Source of the DNA: Ustilago trichophora
Taxonomy: Eukaryota; Basidiomycota; Ustilaginomycetes; Ustilaginales; Ustilaginaceae
NCBI GenBank assembly: GCA_900323505.1
Contig: OOIN01000016.1
Span: 124,001-188,000, forward strand
Reading direction: 5' to 3'
Length of the DNA stretch: 64,000 bases
The position numbers were made by a program, and so were the translations under genes. Under the pieces are notes generated by a model. The model saw nothing but the letters and a program-made list of their open reading frames with translations, was not told where the DNA came from and did no database searches. Within the stretch, counting starts at the first letter, position 1, and the number at the start of each line of letters is the position of its first letter. This document shows positions 48,288 through 58,526 of the stretch, piece after piece.

Positions 48288-49509
48288 ATGCTTCGCAGCG
48301 AGTGTTTGTCATGTAGCAATGATCATCGACGATGGAGAATGTATAAGCTTTGAATCGGGTCAAAGTATCCCGATGGCTGTTCCTACGGAAGCAATGCACG
48401 CTTGCCGGGCTTCGGAGCGCCAAATTGGATGGCTTGCAGATTTGTGCAGATCAAAGACAGAAAACAATCAAGAGGCCATTCTGGACGGGACGCGCCGACA
48501 AAATTCTCCTCCTCCTCCGCCGCTGCCAGTGTTGGTCTCACCTTTGCACTGTTTGGGAGAGACTTCATTCCGACAGAAGCTTGCGTCCGATTTTTGACGT
48601 TGTGTCGATCTTCGACGTGCATCTCACCTCGAAGCTTTACAGTCATCTTTGAATGTTACAAGAAGACGGATCAAAGAGGGAGAAGAAAAGAGTTGAGGCT
48701 GTGCATTGCCAAGCAGCTGGGCAGACGTAAGCACAAGACATGTTTTATATTTTTTTAAAAAAAGTTGCCAGCGCCTCCAGGTGATTCGGTGTTCGTATTG
48801 CTTTCTGTAATCACCTTTTTTTTTTTAAAAAAAAAATCTGTGATCGAGTGTGTGTCACGATATAGTATGTCTTGGATCATGATGATGTTGTGGATGAGGA
48901 CGAGTGATGTACTCGAACGTCGCAACACAAAGCACTGGACATGCCGAGATATGAATTGGGCACGCTCTCGGAACGCGATCCGTTTTTCTTTTCTCGCTTA
49001 GTTGATGTTTTTGTTGAGTTTTGCCAGCGGATACAGAAACGCCTGCGACTTTCTTGTGCTGCGCTCGCTTTCGCTTTCTCGGATCAAGGTGATGCGCTCG
49101 CGTTTTGGCATGTGATGCAGACGTACAGGTTGGTTTGAAAAGGTGTGAAGGAAAAAAAGCAATGGTCGCCTCCTGACCGTTTTGACTCGTTTGCGTTCCG
49201 GTCTTTGGTTTCGCCTTATCGTACACACCCCTGCGTTGTCTCCGACCCGATTGTAATCCGAATTTGTGTGTAAAGCTTCGACTGAGATCAACGGAAACCA
49301 AAACAGTGCGGCTTCTTTGAGTCAATCGCTTTCCAGGAACGTCGCTCGCACATGGACGAGGATAGTTTGGCTGAAAAGATAGTCGAAAGCAACAAGCAAA
49401 CAGTTCCTTGTGCTCCCTTCTTTCTCCTCTCCTTGTCCGTTCGTTTGTCTTGTCTCTCCCTTCACAATCATCGTTTTGGAATCACAAAGGAGGAAGGATA
49501 GCAGCAACC
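48288..49509. other. Intergenic, AT-rich runs
   Basis: About 1.2 kb with T/A homopolymer runs near 48750-48835. ORFs on both strands have no recognisable domain. Confidence 0.45.
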
Positions 49510-51042
49510 ATGAAATCCTTCGATTCCTCGTCAACATCATCAGCCTTGGTGCTGGGCCTGGCATTGCTAGCCTCCACCTCGACCGTCACTGCCGAGCCGG
49601 CCTCACACACCTCGTCCTATCGACCCTCCAACCTGCACCGACGTCAAGCAGCCACCACATCTAGCGGGAGCACCGCCGACCAGATCTCGATCTACCAACA
49701 AGCCTTCACCGATCCCGTCGCGGCTGCCAAAGCCGCCAACGCTCTCCCTTTCATCGCTGGGCAGTACGCAACTGGCAATCTGTATCGATACAACCTCGCC
49801 ACGGACAATGGTCAGCTTCCTTGGAACACCAACGTTCCGTTTATCGCCGAAGCTGCCGTTAACGGAAGCATGGACGGCGGGTGGCAGGCGCTGCCCGAGA
49901 TCGATGGGATGACGCTCAACCGTACCTTTGCGGTTCAACCTAACGTGGTCATGCCATTCTACCAGACACAAGGTTACGATGCAAGCAAGATCAAACGTGC
50001 CGTCATGATCATGCCGGGGAAGCCAAGAGATTGCTGGAAGTATACTTCGCTGGTGCAAAACGCGCTCAATGTCTATGTGACCAACCCGCAGAGCTCTGGT
50101 AGCGCTGCTGATGGGTCGGATGCTGGTGATGCTTCGACAAGGACAGACAAGGACGAGGTGCTGATTCTCGGGCCTTGCTGGATGAACTCGGACGATCAAA
50201 AAGCGGGTGCGATCCAGGCGGGCGAGCTCTACTGGCATGGATCGCAGTGGCAGTCGGGAATGGCTTCGCGTGGTCCTGGTGAAACCGCTGTTTCATCCTA
50301 TCAGGTCATGGACTCGTTCTTGGATACATTGTTCGACAAGACCCAATTTCCTGCGCTCGACACTGTCGTGGTGGCAGGTCACTCGATGGGAGCCCAGATG
50401 GTTCAGCGATACGCCGTTGTAAAGCAACCCGCTTCGTACGATGGCAACGTCACCTTCTGGATCGGCAATCCTGGATCGTACGTCTGGCTCACTTCGACCC
50501 GACCCAACCAGAGCAACACGAGCTGTGCCAGCGACTACGACGATTGGGCGTACGGCTTGGACGGATCCGGGCTGCCCAACTACGCGCGTGACTATGTGAG
50601 GAAGAACAAGCAGCAGCTTGTCTCGACGTTTGAATCGCGCAACGTTCACTACAACTATGGTCTGCTCGACAACGGTCAAGGCGACACGGGTTGCGCTGCT
50701 TCGTACCAGGGTGCAAACCATTTAGAGCGAGGATGTCACTTTGTCGAATCGGTGGCAGCTTTGACCAAAGGTGGAACATTGCCTCCTACACAGACGGCCA
50801 ACTTTATGCCCAACGTTTCGCATCAGGATTACTCGATGTTGAGCTACAACATCTCGCTGTACAGATTGTTCCAGCAGTCGCCAGGCGGGGCAAGCTCGTC
50901 AGCTGGCGGCGCGAGTAAGGGTGGAAGCAGCGCAAAAAAGGGTGGGAGTGGGTCGGCTAGTTCGGCGACATCGATGGTGACAGGTGGAGCCGTGACGATG
51001 GGCGTTGGTGCGCTGTTTGCGTTTGCTATGAGCTTGCTATGA
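49510..51042 (+). CDS. Secreted alpha/beta hydrolase, probably GPI-anchored
   Basis: Predicted 510 aa from the ATG at 49510, the one adjoining the signal peptide (about 1-28). H-R-R at 43-45 is a possible Kex2 site. Nucleophile elbow G-H-S-M-G at 290-294 with V-V-V-A before it. A D-D-W and downstream N-H-L-E-R-G-C-H-F contain candidate Asp/His partners. The C terminus is Ser/Gly/Lys-rich and ends in a hydrophobic stretch (G-A-L-F-A-F-A-M-S-L-L), typical of a GPI signal. Cell-surface hydrolase; substrate unknown. Confidence 0.85.
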   Translation: MKSFDSSSTSSALVLGLALLASTSTVTAEPASHTSSYRPSNLHRRQAATTSSGSTADQISIYQQAFTDPVAAAKAANALPFIAGQYATGNLYRYNLATDNGQLPWNTNVPFIAEAAVNGSMDGGWQALPEIDGMTLNRTFAVQPNVVMPFYQTQGYDASKIKRAVMIMPGKPRDCWKYTSLVQNALNVYVTNPQSSGSAADGSDAGDASTRTDKDEVLILGPCWMNSDDQKAGAIQAGELYWHGSQWQSGMASRGPGETAVSSYQVMDSFLDTLFDKTQFPALDTVVVAGHSMGAQMVQRYAVVKQPASYDGNVTFWIGNPGSYVWLTSTRPNQSNTSCASDYDDWAYGLDGSGLPNYARDYVRKNKQQLVSTFESRNVHYNYGLLDNGQGDTGCAASYQGANHLERGCHFVESVAALTKGGTLPPTQTANFMPNVSHQDYSMLSYNISLYRLFQQSPGGASSSAGGASKGGSSAKKGGSGSASSATSMVTGGAVTMGVGALFAFAMSLL

Positions 51043-51665
51043 GCTGCTCTTACTGCGCTTTACTCTGATGGACATGACTTAGACACATGGACACTAGAAA
51101 CTTACCACAACACTGCGACACTTGAAATACTGCCAATTTGCCTATGCTTTCATGATATCCGTGCAGATGATCTCCCGAACCGAGAGTAAGTGAGTGGGGT
51201 TTGGTGTGTGTGTGCATAGCCGTATGTGGTAAGCTGAGCTTGATCTCAACGTGGGAAAAAAAGTGTCTATTGTGCGGATCTTTGAGCGGTGTTTTTTTTT
51301 TCTTTTCTGAAGCTGTCGTGTGCAGGCGGGTGAGAGTTTGGGCGAAATGGCAGAAAAAGCCGTTTTCCCCGCACAAAACGCGCGCGCATCTTAAGTTGTT
51401 TGCAAATATCGGCAACTCCGAGTAGCCGTGGGAGCGAGCGGTGAATGACCGAGACCGTCTCGACCCCGCATTTCAAGCCAATTCAAGAGCCAAGTGCGTG
51501 TCCCGTGCACAACGCTTCCTCCCGTTGGCTCAGATCATCTGTCTGTCTCTCTCCCTTCTCATCCTACCATCACAACCACCATCACAACCATCTTGGACTT
51601 TGCCACGCAACTCTTTCACAACCAGTCAAGGACAACTTTAACCCCTTCGATCGATCGCCGCCAAG
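51043..51665. other. Intergenic
   Basis: Promoter and leader of the next gene; CT-rich near 51545-51660. No gene supported. Confidence 0.5.
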
Positions 51666-53308
51666 ATGCCAAAACCGGGTCCCGCAAGTCGAAGCAGCAT
51701 CGCCAACCTGATGCGACTCTCGCACGTTGCCGGATGCCCTTGTCACGGCTGTTCGGTCGCACGTGGAGGTGCCAACCTCGCCCGTGCCGGTCTCAACATG
51801 ATCAACAAACACAACACCCAACCCGGTGCCAACTCTCGCGGTTACGCAACCCCCGTAGACCACCTCGTCCAGAAGGAGTACGCATTCGAACTCGCCGCTT
51901 CCAACATTCGCTTTGGTGAAGGTGTCACCAACGAAGTCGGAATGGATTTCGCCAATATGAAGGCTCGCAAAGTCGGCGTATTCACCGATGCCACCGTCCG
52001 CAATCTCACCGCCATGAAACAGAGCATCCAAGGTCTCGAAAATGCAGGCGTCAAGTACGAGATCTTTGACAAGGTCAGGGTGGAACCCAACGAGAAGAGC
52101 TGGGAAGAAGCGATCAAGTTTGCCAGGGAGAACGATTTCAGCCACTTTTTGGCCGTCGGCGGTGGAAGTGTAATGGACACTTGCAAAGTGGCAAATCTGT
52201 TCACTTGTTATCCGGAGGCGGATCTGTTGGAGTTTGTAAATGCTCCCATTGGTAGAGGTACACCTATTGATAAGGTGCTGAGGCCTTTGCTTTGTGTACC
52301 TACCACGGCAGGTACCGGATCCGAGACGACGGGTACTGCCATCTTCGACCACACCGCTACCGAGTCCAAGACCGGTATTGCTTCTCGAGCCCTTCGTCCA
52401 CTTTTGGGCATTGTCGACCCTCTCAACACCGAAACCTGCCCTACCGCCGTCCACGTCTCGGCCGGTTTGGACGTCCTCTTCCACGCGCTCGAGTCGTACA
52501 CCGCCATCCCTTACAACGAGCGTACCCCGCGACCTGCCAACCCTCTCCAGCGACCCGCCTATCAAGGCCGCAACCCCATCTCCGACGTATTCTCCCTCTG
52601 GGCGCTCAAGCAGACGGTCAAGTACCTCCCCCGTGTCGCACGCGATCGCACCGACGCCGAAGCGCGCGGACAGATGCTCCTCGCCGCCACTTTTGCCGGT
52701 ATCGGATTTGGAAACGCCGGTGTCCATCTTTGCCACGGAATGTCGTACCCCATCTCTGGCCTCAACAAGAAATTCGGAAAATACCAGCATCCAGGATACC
52801 AAGTGGACCATCCCATCGTTCCCCACGGTGTCTCGGTCGCCCTTACCGGTCCGGCAGTCTTTGACTTTACCGCACCTTCCGCTCCAGACCGCCACAGAGA
52901 GGTAGCTGCCATCTTTGACGGTTACAACAACGGTTCGGAGAGCACCGACATCGCCCGTCTTCCCGATAGCGAAGTGGGCGCATTGGTGTATGACAGAATT
53001 GCCAAATTCTTGGCTGACCTCGGAGTCCCCAGAGGTCTGGAAAAGATCGGTTACAAGCACGAACACGTCGAGGCTCTGGTCAAAGGTACCATCCCACAGA
53101 GGAGAGTGTTGGACCTGGCTCCAGGTATCGGCGATGTGATGGGTGCAGATGGACATGAGCATCTCGCCAGGATTTTGGAAAAGAGTCGTAAGTATCTCTA
53201 CCCCTAACTTCGTTCCCACCCTGTCGAGCCTTGGTAGCTTTTGGTATTGGAGATGCTAACCCTTTCTCGTTTGCTTTTTGTCAATGTGTTCGCACAGTGT
53301 CGTACTAA
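51666..53308 (+). CDS. Hydroxyacid-oxoacid transhydrogenase, ADHFE1-like iron alcohol dehydrogenase (two exons)
   Basis: Exon 1 51666-53187, intron 53188-53297 (GTAAGT...CACAG, GCTAAC branch-like), exon 2 53298-53308, only 11 bp, giving a C terminus L-S-Y; 510 aa. Without splicing the frame would stop at 53207. N terminus basic, probably mitochondrial, with C-P-C-H-G-C. G-G-G-S-V-M-D-T-C-K (165-174) is the nucleotide-binding motif; T-T-A-G-T-G-S-E follows; metal-binding histidines include those in H-A-L-E-S and H-G-V-S. Family activity: interconversion of 4-hydroxybutyrate and 2-oxoglutarate in mitochondria. Splice model by inspection only. Confidence 0.9.
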
Positions 53309-53670
53309 AACTCATTCTTCTTTGAATCCCGATCTTGCCGATTCGGTCGTTACGATGTGTCACACCTCATGTTCAGGCTGAAATATCAAAACAGTGAATG
53401 GATCAGAGGGCGTAAAGAGGGAGCCGCGCTTCTGTGCATTTTATAAAAAAAAGCAAATGTGGCGCGTGAAATTGAGACTGGCTCTGCTCGAGTGCCAAAA
53501 GCAAAAGCCGGATCAAGGTGGAGTAGCGCTTTCAGCCGCATCCGCATTTTTGAGACTTGTTCGCTATTCGCCACGATCTCATAACCTCATTTGCTTTGTT
53601 CTTGAACACCTTCTTTCCCTTCTACCATCCTTTCCTCTATCTGCACTCAAACACATCGATCGTATCCAAC
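53309..53670. other. Intergenic
   Basis: Upstream of the MAPEG gene; no feature seen. Confidence 0.5.
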
Positions 53671-54207
53671 ATGTCGGTCATATACAACATTCCCGGGGCC
53701 AAAGACCTCATTTCATCCATCTTCAATGGTCGCGATCCATTCTACAATCTCACCTGGGCCGGTGTACCGCTCTCCCTCCTCCTCGCAGCCATTCCACACT
53801 GGTATACCATCTACCTTGCCGAATCTAACAAAGTCCAAGGAGGATGGTCTAACGCTAACCCGCGATTTTGGGTTCAACGTCTAATTGCCAAATCCAACAC
53901 AAACAAATTGTCCCCTTTGGAACTTAAGATCCTTAGAGGTCAAAGTTGCCAGGCTAACGCCTTCGAAAATGTACCCCTCTTCATCGCCACTTTGATCTGG
54001 GCAAACGTGACCAAGTTGGATACCAAGACGATCAACAATTTTGTCGTTGGTTATCTGACAAGTAGACTGGCTTTCACTTGGTGTTATCTTAACCTTGGTT
54101 CCAGGGTTAACAGCTTTGCTAGAACTGCCGTCTTTCAGGTCGGCATCATTTGGATCATATCCATCTGGTGCAAAGGTGCAATGACTCTTCTTCCTGCGTT
54201 GAAGTAA
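53671..54207 (+). CDS. MAPEG-family membrane protein
   Basis: Predicted 178 aa; ATG at 53671 chosen because family-like sequence starts here, though the frame is open from 53557. Four hydrophobic segments: about 28-48, 103-118, 124-145 and 150-172. The loop R-G-Q-S-C-Q-A-N-A-F-E-N-V-P matches the MAPEG pattern R-A-x-R-A-x-x-N-x-x-E-N-x-P. MAPEG proteins are glutathione-dependent or related membrane enzymes of eicosanoid and glutathione metabolism; in fungi most are uncharacterised. ER or similar membrane inferred. Confidence 0.85.
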   Translation: MSVIYNIPGAKDLISSIFNGRDPFYNLTWAGVPLSLLLAAIPHWYTIYLAESNKVQGGWSNANPRFWVQRLIAKSNTNKLSPLELKILRGQSCQANAFENVPLFIATLIWANVTKLDTKTINNFVVGYLTSRLAFTWCYLNLGSRVNSFARTAVFQVGIIWIISIWCKGAMTLLPALK

Positions 54208-54387
54208 GACTTGTATTCGCTCTTACACCACACTACCATACACAAAGATCCTTCAACAATGCAATACAAAAACACCACACAAAACAACTTCAGCTTTGAC
54301 TTTGACTTTCTAGCAGACACGCACGCTTCTGTTCTCAACGACGACGTTGAGTGTGTTTGATCATGCGTCTAATATCTACAAGATCAA

Positions 54388-56196
54388 TCAGAGCTTGCTG
54401 GCAAATCTGGCCCTCAGTACGTTTTTCTGGACTTTACCCGTGCTAGTCTTTGGCAATTCGTCTACGACATCGAACCACTCTGGAACAGCAAACCCACTCA
54501 TCCTCTCCTTGCAGTGCTTTTTGAGAGCTTCAACGAAAGCTGTATTCTCCTTGCTTCCTTTTTTCTTCAACTCGCTCAGGTTCAATTTCACCTTGGACTG
54601 TTCGGTGAGAACGACGAAAGCTTGGCCTCTTTCGCCCCATTTTTCGTGCGGTCGAGCGATGACGCAGCATTCTAGGATGTCTGGATGTGCGGCTAGTTCC
54701 TGTTCAACCATGAGCGAGGAGATGTTTTCACCGCCAGAGATGATGATGTCTTTGCCACGGTCGAGGATTTGAATTTCACCACCGGGATGACGGACGGCAA
54801 GATCGCCAGTGTGGAAGTAGCCTTTCATCACGGCTTTCGATGTGGCAGCTGGGTCGTTGTAGTAGCCGAGCATTGTCATGTTTCCTCGAATGACGATTTC
54901 GCCCGTTTCTTTGCCATTGCGTTCCACGTCGACCAGGTCATCGTTGGATGGATCGTTGGACGATTCGGTACGGATGACGCGAACTTCGTCCGATGTCAGA
55001 TACGAGTGGCCTTGACGTGCCATCATTCGCGCGCGAGAGTCGACGTCGAGTTGCGCCCATTCAGGTTCAAAGTATCGTCGTGTAAAGGGTCCGTAGGTCT
55101 CGGTAAGACCGTAGACATGGACAGGGTAGAGGTTGAGCGATTCCATCTTGGCAAGGAGGTTGGCGGTTGGGGCCGAGGCTGCGACTGCGACATTGACCCG
55201 ACGGTTGAGCTTGCGTGCGGAAGGGTGATTGACGAGGCCGATTTGAACTGTGGGAGCTCCGCAGTAGTGCGTAACGCCGTGGTTGAGGAGGGCATCCCAG
55301 ATGACGGCATTGTCGACTTTACGGATGGTGTGATGGGTGCCGAGAGACGCGGTGACCGCCCAGGGGTATGTCCAACCACATGCGTGGAACATGGGAAGTA
55401 CCCAAAGATATACGCTATCCTGGGTGATGTTGCTCTCAAAAGCGTTGGCTACGGCAGAAAGATAGGCTCCGCGGTGGTTGGTCAGTACACCTTTGGGACG
55501 ACCGGTTGTGCCCGAAGTATAGCAGAGTGCGATGGGCTGTTCCTCATCCTGGGGTGCAGAGATGAGCTTCCAGCCGGTCTTGGGTTCGGCGGAAGGCTTG
55601 GTGCGCGATTTGTACTTTTCCAACTCGTCCTGCTCTGCCTTCTGCCATGCTTGCCAGCCCTGATCGAGGAACTTCTCATAGTCATCGCTGGGGTCCTGCC
55701 CGCCCGAATCTTTGCTAATCACCACTGTGATTCCATCGGCGGGCGGAGGGAGGAGATGGGTGAACTCGTGATCGCACAAGATGATTGTGCTTCCCGAGTG
55801 CTCGAGGACATAGGCGACTTCTTTGGGGGTGTTTCTGATGTTGATCGGGGTGATGATGCCTCCTGCGGCTGGGATGGAGTAGTGCGCATCGGCGATCAGG
55901 GGTGCATTGGGGGAGATAACGGCGACGCGATCTCCCAGTTTAAATCCGGGAACGGAAAGCAAAGCGAATGTGAGCGAGAGCGTACGAGCAGCCCACTGCT
56001 CGTATGTGAACGAGTAGCCGCGTTCAGGATGGGCAATGGCCAACTTGCGTGGTGCGATGAGGGCCGCACGCAGGAGAAAAAAGACAGGGGTGAGGGAGGA
56101 GCGGTGGTGCGGGGTGGCAGGATGATGGGCGAGGGAGAGCTCAAAGGGGATCGATGTAGTTGGGCGCGAAGAGCGCGGTGGACTGTAAGTTGGCAT
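54388..56196 (-). CDS. Acyl-CoA ligase (AMP-binding), peroxisomal
   Basis: Predicted 602 aa, single exon. AMP-binding motif C-Y-T-S-G-T-T-G-R-P-K-G-V at 225-237. Later V-Y-G-L-T-E-T-Y-G, H-T-G-D-L-A-V and D-R-G-K-D-I-I-I-S-G-G-E-N, then the catalytic lysine region P-K-T-S-T-G-K-V-Q-K near the end. The last three residues are S-K-L, the canonical PTS1. It resembles medium-chain or cinnamate-type acyl-activating enzymes. Expected to make acyl-CoA thioesters for peroxisomal metabolism; substrate not determinable here. Confidence 0.92.
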   Translation of the reverse strand: MPTYSPPRSSRPTTSIPFELSLAHHPATPHHRSSLTPVFFLLRAALIAPRKLAIAHPERGYSFTYEQWAARTLSLTFALLSVPGFKLGDRVAVISPNAPLIADAHYSIPAAGGIITPINIRNTPKEVAYVLEHSGSTIILCDHEFTHLLPPPADGITVVISKDSGGQDPSDDYEKFLDQGWQAWQKAEQDELEKYKSRTKPSAEPKTGWKLISAPQDEEQPIALCYTSGTTGRPKGVLTNHRGAYLSAVANAFESNITQDSVYLWVLPMFHACGWTYPWAVTASLGTHHTIRKVDNAVIWDALLNHGVTHYCGAPTVQIGLVNHPSARKLNRRVNVAVAASAPTANLLAKMESLNLYPVHVYGLTETYGPFTRRYFEPEWAQLDVDSRARMMARQGHSYLTSDEVRVIRTESSNDPSNDDLVDVERNGKETGEIVIRGNMTMLGYYNDPAATSKAVMKGYFHTGDLAVRHPGGEIQILDRGKDIIISGGENISSLMVEQELAAHPDILECCVIARPHEKWGERGQAFVVLTEQSKVKLNLSELKKKGSKENTAFVEALKKHCKERMSGFAVPEWFDVVDELPKTSTGKVQKNVLRARFASKL

Positions 56197-57065
56197 GTTT
56201 GCGGGTATGTTGGCCTAGAATGGGTATGCGAAGGTGATGATGATGACGATGATGATGGTGAGAAGGCAATCGGTCACAAGGCGAGCGAGCTTAAGTAGGA
56301 ATCGAGCAGAAAAGCTGCAAGAGAAAGCCCCGCTCCGGCTAATCCTATCTATCGATGCCAAAAGGGGAAAAAAGGAAGGAATGCTGCCAAGTACAGCCGG
56401 TCAAAGTTGACATTTTGCTCCAAGCACGGGCGAAGCGGTACGAATAGCGCACACATTCTGATTGACCCGAGCATAAAAAATATCTGTGTGGGGTAATTTG
56501 CCTTGCCGAGTACGATGCTTGTGGTCACTGCTGCTATATTTTGATTGCCTGCCATGTGTGGAGGGTGCTGCACCTCTCAAGGTTTGGTGGAGGGCCTCTC
56601 TACTATTCTTCTTGACTGCTTTTGTTAGCCCGTGGAAGAGGCTTGGCAAGCGCCGTATTGTTGTATCATCAAGCCAATGAGAATCGCTCCAATGGCAGCA
56701 TTCGTCACGATCAAAGAAGGCTCTCGCCCAACGAGGGCAAAGGCGAGACCCCATGTTGAGGTGAGCAGCATCGGTTGGAGGTGCGCACAAGCCAGATTTT
56801 TTTCTTTTCAAGTTTCCCCTTTTACCGCTCACCGGTCTGGCGGCTCCTAATTCACTTCCGATTACCGGTGATATGTTAAATCTGAATTTTTGTTGAAAAA
56901 TTGCGGGGTTGACAAGCACGGACCCTCTTCTCTCTTCTTCCTCGTTTGGTCCGCGGAGCATTTCTCTCAACCTTCAAGCCCACGCTGAGCCCACCAAACT
57001 CAGCACAACCTCGCCTCTCTTTCTCCTTTGCTTTCTACCAACACCTTTCCTCTTCGAACGTAAAG
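56197..57065. other. Divergent intergenic region
   Basis: Between the ligase and the SGNH hydrolase; a GAT-rich microsatellite lies at about 56235-56258. No gene supported. Confidence 0.5.
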
Positions 57066-57914
57066 ATGCGTCTGATATCACTGGGCTCTTCATTCGCCGC
57101 TGGGCCGGGCATTGCGCCTCAAATCGACAAGGATGCTGGTCGAAGTAGCAACAACTATCCCAACTATTTTGCGCGTAAACTCAATTTGGACCCCAACGAT
57201 CCTTCGCAGTTCCTCGATCTTACCGTTTCCGGTGCCACGCTTTTGAATGTGATCTCTGAGCCTCAGGATACTGGGAAAAGGGTATTCGCTCCACAGATTG
57301 ATCTGCTTCCCACTCTCCCAGCAGGTAATGATGGTAGCGATGTAGTCATCACCATCACGGGTGGGGGTAATGATATGTTCTACATCGGATCCATGTTCGC
57401 CTACACCCTCCAACATACGCTTTGGGGCAGGATCTTATCCTACTTCCTCCAAACATCCGAAGAGAAACATCGTCTTGAACATCCCAGCATCGCCACATCC
57501 GACGAAATTTCTTCTCGTTTCACCACTTTACTCGACAAAATCCTTGCAAAATACCCAAATGCCACCATCTACCTCGTCGAGTATTTCGCCATGATGGGTC
57601 CCAACACTGTACCAGGCAAACATGTCGCATGGAATCAACAGCAGATCCAAAGCTACATCGAAACGGCAGATCTACTGCAGTCGCTCTACGCAAAAGCTGC
57701 CCAAGCAAGGGATAGAGTTCACATTGTACCACTCGCAGAAGAGAGTAAGCAAAAACATGCTTTGGGCTCAAAGAATCCTTGGGTTTCCGACGGTTCGTTG
57801 TGGAACTTTTACAAGGGTGGAGCATTCCATCCAAATCAGATAGGAATGAAAGCCGCTGCCGAAATACTGTTTGACTTTCATACAAAACTCAACCCAAGCA
57901 AAGCTTTGCAGTAG
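57066..57914 (+). CDS. SGNH/GDSL-type hydrolase
   Basis: Predicted 282 aa from the ATG at 57066; the frame is open to 56946 but homology starts at L-G-S-S-F-A-A-G-P-G (6-15), where the serine is the block I nucleophile. Block III G-G-G-N-D lies about 100 residues later. The C-terminal F-H-P-N-Q-I-G carries the catalytic-type His; the usual Asp three residues before it is replaced by Ala (A-F-H). No signal peptide. Esterase or lipase activity inferred from the family; substrate unknown. Confidence 0.87.
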   Translation: MRLISLGSSFAAGPGIAPQIDKDAGRSSNNYPNYFARKLNLDPNDPSQFLDLTVSGATLLNVISEPQDTGKRVFAPQIDLLPTLPAGNDGSDVVITITGGGNDMFYIGSMFAYTLQHTLWGRILSYFLQTSEEKHRLEHPSIATSDEISSRFTTLLDKILAKYPNATIYLVEYFAMMGPNTVPGKHVAWNQQQIQSYIETADLLQSLYAKAAQARDRVHIVPLAEESKQKHALGSKNPWVSDGSLWNFYKGGAFHPNQIGMKAAAEILFDFHTKLNPSKALQ

Positions 57915-58526
57915 TACGCTGTAATCACCTCGCAACTGTATGATGGTATGCAAGTATCATTTTTTCTGCGCAAAACAAAAAGCAACCTCCTCGTTTAGCT
58001 TTGTGTAACCAGGTGTCAGAGGTGCAAAAAAAGAACCACACTGCTGTACCAATCACATAGAAAATTAGGAAAATGTCGAAAAGCCCTCAAAAAGTGATTA
58101 GGCCAGGTGGGGTTCGAACCCACGAACCCGAAGGACGAGGAAAAGGTAAATTAACATAAGCGCCTTAAATCTCACGCAGTTGACCACTTTGCTACTGGCC
58201 TTTCGCCAAATTCGTCCGCGTTGTGCATTCATATACACTTGAAGAAATTCAAATTTCTGAACCACTCAACGACACCACGAAACCCAATTTCTGGATCAGC
58301 ACAAACCTCACAAACGCTTTGATCACACTCGATGCATGCTGAAACGGGCCTCTGCAATTGAGAAGGGAATGAAAAGAGATAAGGTCCATGTGCTGTTTGT
58401 GAACTGCGAGTAATGATGATGTAGGATCAAGGTATCAATGATGTATGGGGAGCAAGAGATGCTAGTCGATTCAATGCCGAGAGATGGAAAGGGCGGATCC
58501 GATGAGCTGTAGTGAAGAATGAGAGT
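57915..58526. other. Intergenic containing a tRNA gene
   Basis: Apart from the tRNA at 58099-58201, no feature; it includes the 3' flanks of both neighbours. Confidence 0.55.
58099..58201 (-). tRNA. tRNA-Leu (UAA), probably intron-containing
   Basis: Acceptor arms AGGCCAG and CTGGCCT pair over 7 bp. The D arm GCA...TGC has AGTGGTC in its loop; the T arm is GTGGG TTCGAAC CCCAC. A long variable arm with a TTC loop marks class II. Anticodon TAA follows TGAGA-TT. A 103-base span implies an intron of about 21-22 bases after position 37; it contains TTAA complementary to the anticodon. In my hand fold the anticodon stem keeps one A-C mismatch at 31:39. Confidence 0.78.

Noticed and set aside
51582..53219. 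545-codon minus-strand ORF
   Set aside because: Exact antisense of the iron alcohol dehydrogenase; high GC third positions keep the opposite frame open.
54769..56298. 509-codon plus-strand ORF
   Set aside because: Antisense shadow of the acyl-CoA ligase, whose motifs and PTS1 are unambiguous.
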